64,000 nt of DNA from contig NZ_CP022187.1 of NCBI RefSeq assembly GCF_003111645.1, positions 930,001 to 994,000 on the forward strand. Direction: 5' to 3'. This DNA comes from Parazoarcus communis. Lineage in GTDB: Bacteria > Pseudomonadota > Gammaproteobacteria > Burkholderiales > Rhodocyclaceae. Every line of letters starts with the position of its first letter. Positions within the stretch are counted from its first letter, which is position 1. Position numbers and translations under genes: made by a program. A model generated the notes under the pieces. The model was not told the origin of the DNA, did not search any database, and saw only the letters and a list, made by a program, of their open reading frames with translations. Below, one piece after another: positions 1-8,358 of this stretch.

Positions 1-277
1 TCTCCCACGGGGCCCGACCGATCAGGCGCTGCGGGTCCTCGCCGGTCTGTTTCTCAAAGCCAGCGCTGATATCGGTATAGCAGTGTGCGTCGTCGGTCTC
101 CCAGCGCCAGTCGCTGGCGAGTTCGAGCAGCTCGCGCAAGCGGTTGCGTTCTTGCAGCAGCTTCCGATCGGGACGCGCGCGTTTGTCGGCCTTGCCGCGC
201 AGCAGTCCGAGCGTGAGCATGCCCGCCACCACAAGTGACGGGAACGCCAGAATGCTTAGCCAGTCGGGGCTGTTCAC
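1..277 (-). CDS. PAS-domain sensor protein, N-terminal part (runs off left edge)
   Basis: Reading the minus strand from a GTG at 277 gives an open frame to the window edge. It starts with a short hydrophobic segment (about residues 5-24), then a charged linker, then a typical PAS opening containing LLELASDWRWETD followed by YTDIS and GFEKQTG. A GAGG sequence lies 7 nt upstream of the GTG, which decided the start; an in-frame ATG about 20 codons further in is the alternative. The output domain is outside the window. Many such membrane-anchored PAS proteins end in GGDEF or histidine-kinase domains, but which one applies here cannot be seen. Confidence 0.6.
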   Translation of the reverse strand, partial: MNSPDWLSILAFPSLVVAGMLTLGLLRGKADKRARPDRKLLQERNRLRELLELASDWRWETDDAHCYTDISAGFEKQTGEDPQRLIGRAPWE

Positions 278-366
278 CCTGCGGCCTCGGTCATTCCGGT
301 GTAAGACGGGCGGGGCTGCCGCTTGCCGTGAGTGAGTCCGGTATGTGCCAGAACCATGTCTGCTCC

Positions 367-394
367 TTCATCAACGCGTGTGCGTCGGTAGAAT
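367..394 (+). promoter_or_regulatory. Possible promoter of the methyltransferase gene
   Basis: TAGAAT at 389-394 matches the -10 consensus at 5 of 6 positions, with TTCATC at 367-372 as a weak -35 after a 16-nt spacer. It lies about 55 nt upstream of the ATG at 449. Support is from consensus matching only. Confidence 0.3.
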
Positions 395-448
395 GAGGTG
401 ACCTGCTGTTGCTGCCTCCCTTCATGATAATGCCTTACAGAGCGGACA

Positions 449-1030
449 ATGACCGAATTCAACCAGTCTCGTAACCCATCCGGTTGTGCTGGACATGGCG
501 CCGGCGGAGACCCGTCGCCGTGGGTGCGCCGTTTCAGCGCCCTGATTCCGGCGGGCGGGCATGTGCTCGACTATGCCTGCGGCGGAGGGCGTCACGCCCT
601 GTGGCTTGCCCGCCACGGCTATCGCGTCGAAGCGGCTGACCGCAATCGCGACGCATTGGCTGGTCTCGCGCAAGAGGAAGGCATTTCTACCCGTGAAGTT
701 GACCTCGAATCGAGCAACTGGCCCTATGTCGGCCAGTTTTTTGATGCAGTCGTGGTCTGCAACTACCTGTACCGGCCCGGCTTCGAACGCCTGCTCGATC
801 TGCTGCCCGAGGGCGGGGTGCTGATCTACGAAACCTTCATGGCCGGAAACGAGCAGTTTGGCAGGCCTGCGAGCCCCGATTTCCTGCTGCTGCCAGGCGA
901 GCTTCTGACGCGCTGTGCGGGATGGCAGATCGTCGCCTTCGAGCAAGGCGTCGTGAGCAGCCCCCGTCAGGCCGCGATCCAGCGCATCTGTGCCGTTCGC
1001 GGTCCAGCGCTTGCAACGGTGCTGCCCTGA
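449..1030 (+). CDS. Class I SAM-dependent methyltransferase
   Basis: 193 aa. The Rossmann-like SAM-binding motif I is VLDYACGGGRHALWLA (about residues 38-53), followed by an acidic residue ending strand 2 (EAADRN) and a motif near residue 88 (FDAVVVCNYLYRP) corresponding to strand 4. This layout is common to small TehB/UbiE-like cytosolic methyltransferases. The substrate cannot be read from sequence. The gene is monocistronic and converges with selU, the two meeting end to end at 1030/1031. Confidence 0.8.
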   Translation: MTEFNQSRNPSGCAGHGAGGDPSPWVRRFSALIPAGGHVLDYACGGGRHALWLARHGYRVEAADRNRDALAGLAQEEGISTREVDLESSNWPYVGQFFDAVVVCNYLYRPGFERLLDLLPEGGVLIYETFMAGNEQFGRPASPDFLLLPGELLTRCAGWQIVAFEQGVVSSPRQAAIQRICAVRGPALATVLP

Positions 1031-2083
1031 TCAGGCAGGCAGCTTCGCCAGAATCTGCTGCGCAAGCCGGTCGATGCCTGCGGGCGACAGGTCGCGGGTC
1101 TCGAACGCGGGGGCACCGGCCAGGCCGGGAAAGTTGCCGCCCTGCGAGCGACGGTAGAGCGGATCGTAATGCAGGTCGATGAACTCACCGAACAGGGTCG
1201 GCAAGTCGCGGCTTTCGGCAAGCTGCCGCCAACGCGCCAGCGTTTCGTTGCTCTGCAGACTTCTCAGGCGTTCGATGTTCTGCAGCAGGGTGGGGATGTC
1301 ATCGCCCAGATAGGCATAGTCACGGATCAGGAAGCTTAGCCTGGCGTCGCGTTCTGCCTCGATCCGGATGCAAGGTGCGGCGCGCATTGCGCCGATCAGC
1401 GGCTCCGGAATATGGGTGCGGCCAATCTTGCGGCTTTCGGCCTCGACAAACACGGGCCGCGCCGGATCGAGTTTGCGGATGCGGTCATACAGCGTGGTCT
1501 CGAAGCCCTTCTGCGTCGGCTGGGGTCGGTCGGGCAGGGCACCGAGCACCGAACCCTTGTGCGCCGCGATGTCCTCAAGGTCAAGCACCTGGGCGCCGTG
1601 CCGGGCAAGTGCCTCGAGGATGCGCGTTTTCCCGCTTCCGGTTGCGCCGCAGATCATGCGCAGTTGCAGTTGCGGTGCCAGTGTCTCGATCTGTTCGATC
1701 ACCAGGTGCCTGAACTGCTTGTAGCCACCGGCGAGTTGTTGTGCGTCCCACCCGATCAGGCGCAGCCAGGTCACGAACGATCCGCTGCGCTGGCCTCCGC
1801 GCCAGCAGTAGACGAGAGGGCGCCAGTTGCGGGGCTTGTCCTGCATGTAGCCCGAGACATGACGGGCGATGTTCTCTGCCACCATCGCGCCACCGATGCG
1901 ACGGGCTTCGAAGGCTGATTTCTGCTTGTAAATGGTTCCGACAACGATCCGCTGTTCGTTGTCCAGCACCGGCAGGTTGATGGCCCCGGGGACGTGGTCC
2001 TCGGCAAATTCGGCGGGGGTACGGACGTCGATGATCTCGTCAAAGGTTTCCAGCTGTGCTACGGTCGCGACGCCTTTCTGCAT
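1031..2083 (-). CDS. selU: tRNA 2-selenouridine synthase
   Basis: 350 aa, the usual MnmH/SelU length. An N-terminal rhodanese domain (about residues 10-125) carries the active-site loop VYCWRGGQRSGS with Cys93. A P-loop domain follows, with Walker A GATGSGKT at 146-153. The family converts wobble 2-thiouridine in tRNA to 2-selenouridine via a geranylated intermediate, using selenophosphate. selD starts 56 bp away in the opposite direction and makes that selenophosphate, which supports the call. No selA, selB or selC is in view, so selenoprotein synthesis cannot be inferred from this window. Confidence 0.93.
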   Translation of the reverse strand: MQKGVATVAQLETFDEIIDVRTPAEFAEDHVPGAINLPVLDNEQRIVVGTIYKQKSAFEARRIGGAMVAENIARHVSGYMQDKPRNWRPLVYCWRGGQRSGSFVTWLRLIGWDAQQLAGGYKQFRHLVIEQIETLAPQLQLRMICGATGSGKTRILEALARHGAQVLDLEDIAAHKGSVLGALPDRPQPTQKGFETTLYDRIRKLDPARPVFVEAESRKIGRTHIPEPLIGAMRAAPCIRIEAERDARLSFLIRDYAYLGDDIPTLLQNIERLRSLQSNETLARWRQLAESRDLPTLFGEFIDLHYDPLYRRSQGGNFPGLAGAPAFETRDLSPAGIDRLAQQILAKLPA

Positions 2084-2139
2084 GTATTGTTACGGGCAAG
2101 GTCGCAATGTTGCCGACTGCCCGGTACTCCCTTCAGGTC

Positions 2140-3180
2140 ATGGATCAGATCAAACTTACCCAATTCTCCCACGGCGGTGGATGTGGCTGCAAAATTGCCC
2201 CCGGCGTCCTATCTGAACTGCTGTCGCAAATGCCGCCCGGCCTTGTCCCGCCCGATTTGCTGGTCGGTACCGATACCGCGGACGATGCAGCGGTGTATCG
2301 CCTCAACGACCGCCAGGCCGTGGTGGCGACCACCGATTTCTTTACCCCGATCGTCGACGACCCGCGCGACTTTGGTCGCATTGCGGCCACCAACGCCCTG
2401 TCCGACGTTTATGCGATGGGCGGCACGCCGATCTTTGCACTGGCCATTGTCGGCATGCCGCTCGACAAGCTCCCGGGTGAGGTGATCGGTCGCATTCTCG
2501 AGGGCGGTGCTTCCGTGTGTCGCGAAGCCGGCATTCCCGTTGCGGGTGGGCACTCGATCGACGTGCTCGAACCCATCTACGGCCTCGTCGGGATCGGGGT
2601 GGTCGACCCCGCGCGGGTTCGCACCAATTCCGGCGCACGCGAAGGCGACGCACTGATCCTTAGCAAGCCGCTCGGGATCGGCATTCTGTCGGCCGGTCTG
2701 AAGAAGGGCATCCTCAGTGCGGATGGCTACGCCGAAATGCTGCGATGGACCACGACGCTGAACCGTGTCGGCGCAAAACTTGCCGAGCTCGATGGCGTGC
2801 ACGCCATGACCGACGTGACCGGCTTTGGGCTTGCAGGCCACCTGCTCGAGATGTGTCGCGGGGCAGGGCTTGCGGCCGAGGTCGAGTTCGACAGCCTGCC
2901 TGTGATTCCGGAGGCGCTGCACCTCGTTCGCGACGGCGTCGCAACCGGCGCGTCGTCCCGCAACTGGGCAAGCTACGGCGCTTCGGTTTCGATGCGCGGA
3001 GATGCGTCCGAGTGGCAGCGCAAGCTGGTCACCGATCCGCAGACCTCGGGCGGCTTGCTGATCTCATGCGCGCCAGCGCTTGCAAATGAGGTGCTGGCAC
3101 TGATCGAGGCGGCGCAGGGCAATGCAGCTCGCGTCATCGGCCACATGCGCGCAGGCTCGCCTGTGCTCACCGTTGCCTGA
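2140..3180 (+). CDS. selD: Selenide, water dikinase (selenophosphate synthetase)
   Basis: 346 aa from the ATG at 2140. An open frame extends upstream to 2056, but it would run into selU and lacks the family N-terminus. Residues GGGCGCK place Cys15 and Lys18 at the positions of catalytic Cys17 and Lys20 of E. coli SelD. The catalytic residue is Cys (TGC), not selenocysteine, with no in-frame TGA. ATP-binding aspartates are seen in GTDTADDAAVY and ATTDFFTPIVDDP. The enzyme makes selenophosphate from selenide and ATP, feeding the divergent selU. Confidence 0.95.
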   Translation: MDQIKLTQFSHGGGCGCKIAPGVLSELLSQMPPGLVPPDLLVGTDTADDAAVYRLNDRQAVVATTDFFTPIVDDPRDFGRIAATNALSDVYAMGGTPIFALAIVGMPLDKLPGEVIGRILEGGASVCREAGIPVAGGHSIDVLEPIYGLVGIGVVDPARVRTNSGAREGDALILSKPLGIGILSAGLKKGILSADGYAEMLRWTTTLNRVGAKLAELDGVHAMTDVTGFGLAGHLLEMCRGAGLAAEVEFDSLPVIPEALHLVRDGVATGASSRNWASYGASVSMRGDASEWQRKLVTDPQTSGGLLISCAPALANEVLALIEAAQGNAARVIGHMRAGSPVLTVA

Positions 3181-3185
3181 CCTGC

Positions 3186-3809
3186 TCAACGTTTCGCGGT
3201 CGCTTGTCCGAGCATCGGTTTGAGCGACGCCCAAACGGTGTCGAGCACTTGAAACTGGGCCTCTGCAGTGGGATGTATGCCGTCGGAAAGAAAGAACTCG
3301 GGACGGTCCGCAAAGCCCTCAAGCAGGAAAGGCACGAGGGGCACACCTGTCGCCCGGGCGACCTCGGCATAGGCTGCGGTAAAGCTGCGCGTATAGGCAG
3401 GGCCATAGTTTGGCGGCATCTGCATGCCTACAAGCAGCACCTTGCTGCCGGCCTTGCGCGCCTCCGAAACCATTGCGTCGAGGTTCGCAGCCAGCAGCTT
3501 CGTGGGCAGGCCGCGCAGGCCATCATTGGCGCCAAGCTCGATAATGACGACGTCGGGCTTGTGCGTGTTCAGTGCAGCGGGCAGGCGGGAGCGTCCGCCG
3601 GCCGAGGTTTCACCGGAAACACTGGCATTCACCACCCGATGGGGGAACCCTTCCGACTCCAGGCGCGTCTGCAACAGGGTGGGCCAGGCCTCTTCGGCTT
3701 TGAGCCCGTAGCCGGCAGAAAGGCTGTCCCCCCACACCATGATCGTTGCTGCCTGAGCGGCACCGGCAAACAGAAAAAGCAGGAAGGTGAGCATGGATCG
3801 CAGCGGCAT
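3186..3809 (-). CDS. tesA: Secreted GDSL lysophospholipase / arylesterase (TesA family)
   Basis: 207 aa, matching E. coli TesA (208). A Sec signal peptide spans residues 1-20 (hydrophobic core, then AQA-A). SGNH blocks are visible: GDSLSAGYG with nucleophile Ser29, an Asn in LGANDGL, and the DGIHP block with the catalytic Asp and His near the C-terminus. The periplasmic enzyme hydrolyses thioesters and lysophospholipids. GGAG lies 6 nt before the ATG at 3809. The start codon overlaps the start of the divergent ATPase gene by 17 bp, the same tesA/ybbA divergence seen in E. coli. Confidence 0.93.
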   Translation of the reverse strand: MPLRSMLTFLLFLFAGAAQAATIMVWGDSLSAGYGLKAEEAWPTLLQTRLESEGFPHRVVNASVSGETSAGGRSRLPAALNTHKPDVVIIELGANDGLRGLPTKLLAANLDAMVSEARKAGSKVLLVGMQMPPNYGPAYTRSFTAAYAEVARATGVPLVPFLLEGFADRPEFFLSDGIHPTAEAQFQVLDTVWASLKPMLGQATAKR

Positions 3810-4518
3810 TCAAGTCTCCAGTCCGGTCCTCGAAGTCGAGGATCTGAGTAAAAGTGTAACGATGGCCGACGGCAAGGGCGAGTTGCATATTCTCAACAGG
3901 ATCTGTTTCGCGGTCGGTTCGGGCGAGTCGGTGGCGATCGTCGGCGCGTCGGGTTCGGGCAAATCCACACTGCTCGGATTGCTTGCGGGGCTCGATGTTC
4001 CCGTCAGCGGCAGTGTGCGAATACTCGGCACCAGGCTGTTCGAGCTCGACGAGGATGAGCGGGCCGCGCTGCGCGGGGAGTCCGTCGGCTTCGTTTTCCA
4101 GTCCTTCCAGCTGTTGCCGGCACTCACTGCGCTCGAAAACGTGATGCTTCCGCTGGAGCTGGCCGGCAACACCGACGCCGAGGGCATTGCGACCCAATGG
4201 CTGGAGCGCGTGGGCCTGGGCAGCCGGATCACGCATTACCCCAAGCATCTTTCCGGCGGCGAGCAGCAGCGCGTCGCACTTGCGCGCGCCTTTGCCGCCA
4301 GTCCCCAATTGCTCCTTGCCGACGAACCGACCGGCAACCTCGATGCGGCCACGGGTCAGGCAATCATCGAGCTGATGTTCAACCTCAATCGCGAGGCGGG
4401 TACAACGCTGATTCTGGTGACCCATGACGAGTCGCTGGCGCAGCGCTGCGGTCGAATTCTGCGCATGACGGCCGGCGAGCTTGCCGAGGTCGAAGCCGAA
4501 GAGACAGCGCCAGGCTGA
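3793..4518 (+). CDS. ybbA: YbbA-like ABC transporter ATP-binding protein (LolD/MacB type)
   Basis: 241 aa from the ATG at 3793, which has AGGAAGG upstream; a GTG two codons earlier is less likely. It shows Walker [10 protein letters not shown], signature LSGGEQQ, Walker B LLADEP and H-loop VTHD. The sequence and the divergence from tesA resemble E. coli YbbA, whose partner is the FtsX-like permease YbbP. Here no permease follows: the next genes (hpnEDC) run in the opposite direction. A separate ATPase-permease pair starts at 7678, so this ATPase may act with a permease elsewhere. Confidence 0.85.
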   Translation: MDRSGIQVSSPVLEVEDLSKSVTMADGKGELHILNRICFAVGSGESVAIVGASGSGKSTLLGLLAGLDVPVSGSVRILGTRLFELDEDERAALRGESVGFVFQSFQLLPALTALENVMLPLELAGNTDAEGIATQWLERVGLGSRITHYPKHLSGGEQQRVALARAFAASPQLLLADEPTGNLDAATGQAIIELMFNLNREAGTTLILVTHDESLAQRCGRILRMTAGELAEVEAEETAPG

Positions 4519-4581
4519 GCCTGTCTGCGATCACTGCCTCGTGTCTCAGGCGCCATGCATCCGGCGGCGGACGAAATGGGC

Positions 4582-5910
4582 TCAGGTGCGCACCGAGTGC
4601 GCGGGCTTTCCGGCAAGCCTTGCACGAATTGCCTCGGCGCACGCGACGCCCGAGCGGACCGCCGACTCAAGGGTTGCCGGGTAGTCGGAGTCGATGTAAT
4701 CGCCCGCAAGCCACAAACCGGGTACCGGCGTCCGGATGCCGGGACGGAGAAGATCCGGACGGCACGCAAAAGTCGCACGTTTCTCCACGATCACCTGCGA
4801 CCACCGGGGCGCCGGAAGGCGGCGTCCGAGCTCGCGCTCGAGCTGGGCAAGCACGGCGAGGATCAGCTCGTCGTGCGACCAGCCTTCGTACTCACCGTGC
4901 GCACTGATGACGCAGGCCAGCAGGCCGGCTTCACCCCCGAAGCGGCCGCGATCGAAGGCCCACTGGGCGGGACCGTCCGCGAGCCCGATCATGGCCTCCG
5001 GCAGGGTCTGACCTTCACCCAGCGCCAGATAGACGGTTGCGATCGGCTCGTGCGGCAGCGCCTCGATCTGCGCCACCAGGCGGTCACACGCCCCAGTTGA
5101 TGCGAGCAGACTGGTCGCGTGGTAAGGCGCGGTGGCGATGACGACCTGGGTCCAGGGCTGGCTGCCCGGATCACCATTGAGCCAGAACCCGCTCTCACTC
5201 GGTGTGATCGCGTCAATGCCGTTTCCGGTACGCAGCTTGCCCCTTCGGGTTGCCAGATAGCGCGCAGCGGCGACCGGGAACAGCTCCGACAGATCGATGC
5301 GCGGAATCAGCAATTCGCTGGCGGAGGCCGATGCGGCAAGGCTGTCGCGCAACACGTTCGCAAAGATCTGTGCCGAGGCTTCGGCGCTCGGCGTATTGAG
5401 TGCCGCCACGCACAGCGGCACCCAGACCAGCTCGCACAGGTTTGCGGTCTGGCGCGTGGTCCTGAGCATGTCGTCTACCGTCATGCCGGCTGCGACACGG
5501 AAACCGGCCTTGCGCAGCCAGCGCATCAACCGCAGCATGGCGAAGCGATCCTGCCAGTCAAGTCCCTTTGCCAGCAGCAGCCCGACGGCAAGGTGGAAGG
5601 GAGCGGGCAGGGGGGCCGCCTTCAGGCTCATGCGGCCCGGAACATGCAATGTGAGGGGCAGGCGTTCAAGCTGCTTGGGCGAGCCGCCCGTCAGGCGCAG
5701 AAGCCGCGTCAGCTCGGTGTAGGCGCCAATCAGGATGTGCTGACCATTGTCGACTTCCCGCCCATCCTTGCGGACGACCCGCGCCCTGCCGCCGAGCGTG
5801 AGCGAGCGTTCGAACACGGTGGCGTGAATACCATGGCGTGCCAGCTCGACCGCACAGGCGAGACCCGCATAGCCGGCACCGATGATCGCGACAGCAGGAA
5901 CGCCGCTCAT
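4582..5910 (-). CDS. hpnE: Hydroxysqualene dehydroxylase
   Basis: 442 aa FAD-dependent amine-oxidase-fold protein. The dinucleotide-binding motif is IIGAGYAGLACA at residues 9-20, followed by VFERSLTLGGRARV. It is the last gene of the hpnC-hpnD-hpnE operon, starting 1 nt after the hpnD stop codon. HpnE reduces hydroxysqualene to squalene, completing the three-enzyme route from farnesyl diphosphate. Related phytoene-desaturase-like oxidoreductases share the fold; the operon context makes HpnE the clear choice. Confidence 0.93.
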   Translation of the reverse strand: MSGVPAVAIIGAGYAGLACAVELARHGIHATVFERSLTLGGRARVVRKDGREVDNGQHILIGAYTELTRLLRLTGGSPKQLERLPLTLHVPGRMSLKAAPLPAPFHLAVGLLLAKGLDWQDRFAMLRLMRWLRKAGFRVAAGMTVDDMLRTTRQTANLCELVWVPLCVAALNTPSAEASAQIFANVLRDSLAASASASELLIPRIDLSELFPVAAARYLATRRGKLRTGNGIDAITPSESGFWLNGDPGSQPWTQVVIATAPYHATSLLASTGACDRLVAQIEALPHEPIATVYLALGEGQTLPEAMIGLADGPAQWAFDRGRFGGEAGLLACVISAHGEYEGWSHDELILAVLAQLERELGRRLPAPRWSQVIVEKRATFACRPDLLRPGIRTPVPGLWLAGDYIDSDYPATLESAVRSGVACAEAIRARLAGKPAHSVRT

Positions 5911-5911
5911 C

Positions 5912-6745
5912 TCAACCCTTCATCCAGGTCCAGCCGGCGAGCCAGACCTTGCGCACCGGGGTCAGCGAGGTGCGACGGTCGAGCACCAGGAAGCCATCGC
6001 GGGCGATCTCCTTCAGCAGCGTGCGGTAAATCGCCGCCATGACCAGGCCGGGACGCTGGCTCTTGCGGTCGACCGCCGGCAGGCTGGCGAAGGCCTGATC
6101 GTAGAACTGCTCGGCACGCTCCGTCTGAAACGCCATCAGCTCACGGAACTTGTCCGAGTACTTGGCTTCGAGAATGTCGCTGGCGGGGACGTTGAAGCGC
6201 TGCAGGTCCTCGATTGGCAGGTAGATCCGGCCGCGGCGTGCATCCTCACCGACATCGCGAATGATGTTGGTGAGCTGGAACGCCATGCCGAGGTCATGCG
6301 CGTACTTCTGCGTCTGGCGATCGGTGTAGCCGAAAATCTCGGCCGCGAGCAGGCCGACGACGCTGGCCACGCGATAACAGTAGAGCTGCAGGCCCTTGAA
6401 ATCGAGATAACGGGTCTGCTGCAGGTCCATCTCCATGCCGTCGATGATCTCGAGCAGTTGTTCCTGCGGCAGGCTGAATTGAGCGCTGACGTCCTGAAGC
6501 GCGTGACCGACCGGGTGCGTCGGCGTCCCGCCAAACACGCGTCCGATCTCATGCCGCCACCAGTCGAGCTTGGTGTGTGCGAGCGAGACGTCGTGGCATT
6601 CATCGACCACGTCGTCGACCTCGCGACAGAATGCATACAGTGCGGTGATCGCCCGGCGCCGCTCGGGCGGCAGGAACATGAAGCTGTAGTAGAAGCTGGA
6701 GCCACTCTTGGCGGCCTTGTCCTGGCAGTAATCGTGGGGATTCAT
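5912..6745 (-). CDS. hpnD: Presqualene diphosphate synthase
   Basis: 277 aa from the ATG at 6745; the frame stays open upstream to 6850, but that stretch overlaps the end of hpnC. Both Asp-rich motifs of squalene/phytoene synthases are present: REVDDVVDE and RDVGEDARRGR. The protein condenses two farnesyl diphosphates to presqualene diphosphate. Its ATG overlaps the hpnC stop as ATGA, so the two are probably translationally coupled. Confidence 0.93.
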   Translation of the reverse strand: MNPHDYCQDKAAKSGSSFYYSFMFLPPERRRAITALYAFCREVDDVVDECHDVSLAHTKLDWWRHEIGRVFGGTPTHPVGHALQDVSAQFSLPQEQLLEIIDGMEMDLQQTRYLDFKGLQLYCYRVASVVGLLAAEIFGYTDRQTQKYAHDLGMAFQLTNIIRDVGEDARRGRIYLPIEDLQRFNVPASDILEAKYSDKFRELMAFQTERAEQFYDQAFASLPAVDRKSQRPGLVMAAIYRTLLKEIARDGFLVLDRRTSLTPVRKVWLAGWTWMKG

Positions 6746-7575
6746 TGTTTTTTCTCTTGAAACAGGGCGCGCCAGGCGATTCGCACCCAGTCGGTCTTGC
6801 CCAGTACCGGGCGATGGCGGAACACATCGTAACCGGCCGACTCGATGCAATCCAGAATTCGCAGGCCACCGGCGACGACGAGGCGCAACTCCCAGCCCAC
6901 CCTGCCAGGTAGTCGCAGTGCGAGCGGGGCGCCTTCGAGCATCATCTCGCGTGCGCGTTTCACCTCGAAGGCGAGCAGCGCGCGCCAGCGTTCATCGCAT
7001 CGTGAAGCATCAATATCGCCCGCATCCACCCCGAAGCGCGCGAGATCGTCCAGCGGAATGTAGATGCGTGTCTTGCGCCAATCGACCGCGACATCCTGCC
7101 AGAAATTGATCAGCTGCAGGCTGCTGCAAATGCAGTCCGAAAGATGAAAGTTGTCGCCTTCGGTCCTGTCATACAGATGCAGCAGCAGCCGCCCGACTGG
7201 ATTCGCCGACCGCCGGCAGTAGTCGAGCAGTTCGGGAAAGTCTGCGTAGCGCGTCTTGCCGACGTCCTGGCTGAATGCGTCGAGCAGGTCGCGCAGCAAC
7301 TGCACCGGCAAGCCGAACTCGCGCACAGCTCGGCCCAGGCGTTCGAACATCGGCGCGAGCGTGGCATCGCGGATGGCTTCGCCGCGTTCCATTGCGTTGA
7401 GCGCGTTGCGGTAATCGTTGAGCCGCGCCAGGCGCATCACCGCGGTGGCATCGCCCTCGTCGGCGATGTCGTCCGCGCTGCGCGCGAAGGCATAGATCGC
7501 TTCCACCGGTTCGCGCAGACGAGCCGGCAGCAGAAATGACGCAACGGGGAAGTTTTCGTAGTGATCGACGGGCAT
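6742..7575 (-). CDS. hpnC: Hydroxysqualene synthase
   Basis: 277 aa trans-isoprenyl diphosphate synthase fold. The Asp-rich motifs are SADDIADEG near residue 35 and NFWQDVAVDWRK near 160. HpnC converts presqualene diphosphate to hydroxysqualene. It is the first gene of the hpnCDE operon. No squalene-hopene cyclase or later hopanoid gene is in the window, so the fate of squalene (probably hopanoids) is inferred. The divergent ABC gene begins about 100 bp away. Confidence 0.92.
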   Translation of the reverse strand: MPVDHYENFPVASFLLPARLREPVEAIYAFARSADDIADEGDATAVMRLARLNDYRNALNAMERGEAIRDATLAPMFERLGRAVREFGLPVQLLRDLLDAFSQDVGKTRYADFPELLDYCRRSANPVGRLLLHLYDRTEGDNFHLSDCICSSLQLINFWQDVAVDWRKTRIYIPLDDLARFGVDAGDIDASRCDERWRALLAFEVKRAREMMLEGAPLALRLPGRVGWELRLVVAGGLRILDCIESAGYDVFRHRPVLGKTDWVRIAWRALFQEKKQ

Positions 7576-7630
7576 CGGAACAGGCGGGAAGCACGGATTT
7601 TGGCGCGGATGACGCGGGCGGAGTATAAGC

Positions 7631-7662
7631 GAAGACGCCCTTCGGGCACTTTCTACGTCTTC
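7631..7662. repeat. Nested inverted repeat in the hpnC / ABC divergent region
   Basis: GAAGACG (7631-7637) is the exact complement of CGTCTTC (7656-7662), and between them GCCC-TTC-GGGC (7637-7647) can form a second small hairpin. It lies 16 bp upstream of the ABC ATPase start and about 55 bp upstream of hpnC. It could be a leader hairpin or an operator; nothing else in the sequence distinguishes these. Confidence 0.4.
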
Positions 7663-7677
7663 GGCAGTCAGGTTGCC

Positions 7678-8358
7678 ATGCTCAGAATCGCAAAACTCTG
7701 CAAGACCCTCGCGACAGTGCCGCCGCGCAAACTGTTCGATCTGCTCAGCCTCGACGTTACCGCGGGTGAATGCGTGGCCATCATCGGCGAATCCGGGGTC
7801 GGAAAATCAACGCTGCTCAACTGCATTTCCGGTCTCGAGCCTGTCAGCAGCGGCAGTATCCGCGTCGGCGACACCGAACTTGCCGGGCTTGGCGACGATG
7901 CCCTGTCCCGTTTGCGTCGCGACCGTTTCGGCTTCGTGTTTCAGGCGTTTCACGTTCTTCCGCACCTCACCTTGCTGCAAAACGTGGCGGTGCCGCTGTG
8001 GCTGCAAGGACGGCATGGCGCGGAAGCAGACCGCTGTGCGCAGGACATGCTGGAGCGTGTGGGCCTCGGCAAGCGGGCGGGCGACTGGCCGGCAAATCTC
8101 TCCGGCGGCGAACTGCAGCGCGTCGCCATCGCGCGGGCCCTGGTGCACCAGCCGGCCGTGGTGCTTGCTGATGAACCGACCGGCAACCTGGACCCGGCAC
8201 GGGCGATGGATGTGCTCGACCTGCTTCTGACCAGCATCCGGAAAGGGCGCGCTGCCGGCGTACTGGTCACGCATTCACGTGCAGCGGCACAGCGCGCCGA
8301 CCGGGTGTTCGAACTGCGGCAGGACGGGCTGGTGCAGGTGATGGCTTCTGCACAATGA
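7678..8358 (+). CDS. AttE-like ABC transporter ATP-binding protein
   Basis: 226 aa from the ATG at 7678; CAGG lies 6 nt upstream. The open frame starts earlier (7561) but would overlap the hpnC start region. Motifs are Walker A GESGVGKST, signature LSGGELQ, Walker B VLADEP and H-loop VTHS, of the LolD/MacB/FtsE subgroup. Its stop overlaps the permease start (ATGA at 8355-8358). With the fused permease and the AttH-like protein that follow, it fits the AttEFGH-type transporter described from Agrobacterium. The cargo is unknown. Confidence 0.85.
   Translation: MLRIAKLCKTLATVPPRKLFDLLSLDVTAGECVAIIGESGVGKSTLLNCISGLEPVSSGSIRVGDTELAGLGDDALSRLRRDRFGFVFQAFHVLPHLTLLQNVAVPLWLQGRHGAEADRCAQDMLERVGLGKRAGDWPANLSGGELQRVAIARALVHQPAVVLADEPTGNLDPARAMDVLDLLLTSIRKGRAAGVLVTHSRAAAQRADRVFELRQDGLVQVMASAQ

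Noticed and set aside
4511-4523. CAGGCTGAGCCTG palindrome at the end of the YbbA-like gene as terminator
   Set aside because: Only a five to six base-pair stem with no T tract; it contains the stop codon and is probably chance.
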